A DNA stretch of 16,061 nt from Gemmatimonadota bacterium (GTDB lineage Bacteria; Orphanbacterota; Orphanbacteria; Orphanbacterales; Orphanbacteraceae): positions 1 through 16,061 of the forward strand of contig JABDJQ010000432.1 in the NCBI GenBank assembly GCA_013002425.1, read 5' to 3'. Of this stretch, positions 14,808 to 16,061 are shown piece after piece. Each line of letters begins with the position of its first letter. Within the stretch, counting starts at the first letter, position 1. The notes beneath the pieces were generated by a model, which did no database searches, was not told the origin of the DNA, and worked only from the letters and a program-made list of their open reading frames with translations. Both the position numbers and the translations under genes were made by a program.

Positions 14808-15785
14808 ATGCGTCTTCTCCGGACGGCCCTGCTCGCGCTCGCTCTCACGGGAGCGACCGCGGCCGAGGCGACCTACTCGATCGTGGCCCGCGATCGAGCC
14901 ACGGGCGAAATGGGCGTAGCCGTGCAGTCCCACTGGTTCTCGGTCGGCACCGTCGTTACCTGGGCGGAAGCCGGGGTCGGGGCCGTAGCCACGCAATCGC
15001 TCGCGGATCCGGCCTACGGCCCGCGCGGGCTCGACCTCATGCGTACGGGCCTCAGCGCCCGGGACGCGCTGCGCGCCCTGCTCGAAACGGACGAAGCGAG
15101 CGCCGTGCGTCAGGTCGCGATGATCGACGACGACGGCATCGTGGCCGCGCATACGGGCGACCGGTGCATCGCAGCCGCCGGACAGATCGTCGGTCTCGAT
15201 TTCAGCGTGCAGGCGAATCTCATGGTGAGCGACAACGTGGTCCCCGCGATGGCGCACGCGTTCGAAGAAACGAGCGGCGACCTCGCCGCGCGTATGATGG
15301 CCGCGCTCGCGGCGGCGCAGGAAGCCGGCGGCGATATCCGGGGGACACAGTCCGCGGCCATGCTGATCGTCAAAGGGGAGGGAACGGGCCGGCCGTGGGC
15401 CGACCGTGTGGTCGACCTCCGCGTGGAAGATCATGCCGAACCGATTCAGGAACTCGCGCGTCTACTCGACGTTCATCGCGCCTACGAGAGCATGAACCGC
15501 GGCGATGTCGCGATCGAACACGGCGACATGGCGCTGGCGGGCGAAGAGTACGCGCGCGCCGCCGAACTGCTGCCCGGGAACCCGGAGGTGCTCTTCTGGC
15601 AGGCCGTGTCGCTCGCGACGGCCGGACACGTTGCCGAGTCGATCCCGATCTTTCAGAACGTGTTCGGTCAGGGCGAGGAGTGGATCGAAGTGCTGCGGCG
15701 TCTTCAGCCGGCGGGGATCATTCCGGCCACGCCCGCCGGGCAGGCGCTCGTCGACCAGATCATTCTCGAAGCACGCGTCGATTAG
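14808..15785 (+). CDS. Secreted DUF1028 (Ntn-hydrolase-like) protein with TPR-like tail
   Basis: A 325-residue protein. The ATG at 14808 has a strong Shine-Dalgarno (GGAAGGGACGG) and opens a signal peptide (MRLLRTALLALALTGATAAEA). Residues 22-215 are DUF1028: TYSIVARDRATGEMGVAVQS at 22-41, GVGAVATQSLADPAYGPRG at 56-74, then HTGDRCI, QANLMVSDNV and RGTQSAAMLIV. The family has an Ntn-hydrolase fold related to gamma-glutamyltransferase/proteasome-type enzymes, but no confirmed reaction. The A-E-A cleavage site would leave Thr22 as the mature N-terminus, the residue that Ntn enzymes use as nucleophile. Residues about 225-290 are helical with a TPR-like pattern (GDMALAGEEYARAAELLPGNPEVLFWQAVSLATAG). 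It follows the carboxypeptidase gene but is probably transcribed separately. Confidence 0.87.
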   Translation: MRLLRTALLALALTGATAAEATYSIVARDRATGEMGVAVQSHWFSVGTVVTWAEAGVGAVATQSLADPAYGPRGLDLMRTGLSARDALRALLETDEASAVRQVAMIDDDGIVAAHTGDRCIAAAGQIVGLDFSVQANLMVSDNVVPAMAHAFEETSGDLAARMMAALAAAQEAGGDIRGTQSAAMLIVKGEGTGRPWADRVVDLRVEDHAEPIQELARLLDVHRAYESMNRGDVAIEHGDMALAGEEYARAAELLPGNPEVLFWQAVSLATAGHVAESIPIFQNVFGQGEEWIEVLRRLQPAGIIPATPAGQALVDQIILEARVD

Positions 15786-15795
15786 CATGAAAAAC

Positions 15796-15820
15796 GAATC
15801 GATGTCGACCTTATCGATTC
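15796..15820. repeat. Inverted repeat between DUF1028 and the next gene
   Basis: GAATCGAT and ATCGATTC, perfect eight-base arms, flank a nine-base spacer (gtcgacctt). It begins 11 bases after the DUF1028 stop and ends three bases before a TATACG sequence that could be a -10 box for the following gene. It could be an operator at that promoter or a weak hairpin terminator; the arms are themselves palindromic (ATCGAT), which favours a protein-binding site. Confidence 0.45.
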
Positions 15821-15880
15821 TGTTATACGATCAGACATTCTGACTTCCACTGAAGCCAACCGATCTCGACAGGAGAAGAG

Positions 15881-16061
15881 ATGAATCGACTCCGGCACAC
15901 CGCATGGAGCGCCGCCGCCGTTTTCTTCGTCGCCGCAGCGCTCGCGTTTCCCATGAAGCCGGCGTACGGCTCGACGGAAATCGAACCGACCGAGGGTATC
16001 CAGAGCAACCCGAGCACCGTGTTCGCGTTCACGGGCGGCACGATCGTCAGCGAACCGGGGA
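15881..16061 (+). CDS. Exported protein, possible amidohydrolase (3' truncated)
   Basis: Only the first 60 residues are in the window. The ATG follows AGGAG by five bases. A clear signal peptide (MNRLRHTAWSAAAVFFVAAALAF, cleavage probably near AYG-S at 30) is followed by an acidic stretch and FAFTGGTIVSEPG. The last motif resembles the N-terminal beta strand of secreted amidohydrolases (imidazolonepropionase-like), which often begin with an A-x-T-G-G-T-I/V segment. The gene is a secure call; the function is a weak guess. Confidence 0.75.
   Translation, partial: MNRLRHTAWSAAAVFFVAAALAFPMKPAYGSTEIEPTEGIQSNPSTVFAFTGGTIVSEPG

Noticed and set aside
12906..15434. Very long open frame on the minus strand opposite the carboxypeptidase and DUF1028 genes
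   Set aside because: Its conceptual product is Arg/Val/Asp/His-rich low-complexity with no domain, and it lies opposite two clear genes. It is a by-product of G+C-rich codon use.

Overview
The window (about 60-65% G+C by eye) looks like chromosomal DNA from a Gram-negative, environmental bacterium. Two secreted enzymes end in the same FlgD-like / type-A-sorting-like C-terminal module finishing in -LVR. Together with a seven-heme cytochrome fused to a membrane cytochrome b, this suggests the FCB/Gemmatimonadota neighbourhood, for example Candidatus Eisenbacteria or related candidate phyla. That placement is inference from domain style, not a phylogenetic result. I see no rRNA, tRNA, CRISPR array, insertion sequence or phage gene. 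Coding density is high and genes lie on both strands.

Layout. 1-1625 (+): the 3' part of a multiheme cytochrome c / cytochrome b fusion, closed by a strong hairpin terminator. 1683-3230 (-): a secreted PQQ-type sugar dehydrogenase with its own sigma70-like promoter at about 3305-3333. 3501-5245 (+): an MFS transporter translationally coupled to a secreted DUF6265 protein. 5242-6345 (-): a DUF937 protein and a Kbp/YgaU-type BON-LysM protein. 6621-9506 (+): a tight three-gene operon, described below. 9586-10731 (-): PRC-barrel, DUF948-like and YtxH-like small envelope/stress-type proteins, with a candidate sigma54 promoter. 10955-11893 (-): an exported alpha/beta hydrolase, divergent from 12006-14702 (+), a large secreted M14 zinc carboxypeptidase. 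14808-15785 (+): a secreted DUF1028 protein with a TPR-like tail. 15881-16061 (+): the 5' end of an exported protein, perhaps an amidohydrolase.

The most interesting part is 6621-9506: a CysM-type cysteine synthase, a JAMM/M67 metalloprotease of the Mec type, and one 499-residue polypeptide joining a CysO-like ubiquitin-fold sulfur carrier, a MoeZ/MoeB-like adenylyltransferase and a rhodanese domain. In Mycobacterium tuberculosis these activities (CysM, Mec, CysO, MoeZ) make cysteine through a CysO thiocarboxylate, and they are separate proteins. Here the carrier's terminal Gly-Gly is buried inside the fusion at residues 90-91, followed directly by the adenylyltransferase. The carrier therefore cannot be thiocarboxylated unless the chain is cut after Gly-Gly. 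The JAMM protease encoded immediately upstream is an obvious candidate for this cut, which would make the system a self-processing polyprotein for protein-bound cysteine synthesis. This is a hypothesis; the fusion and the motifs are directly visible.
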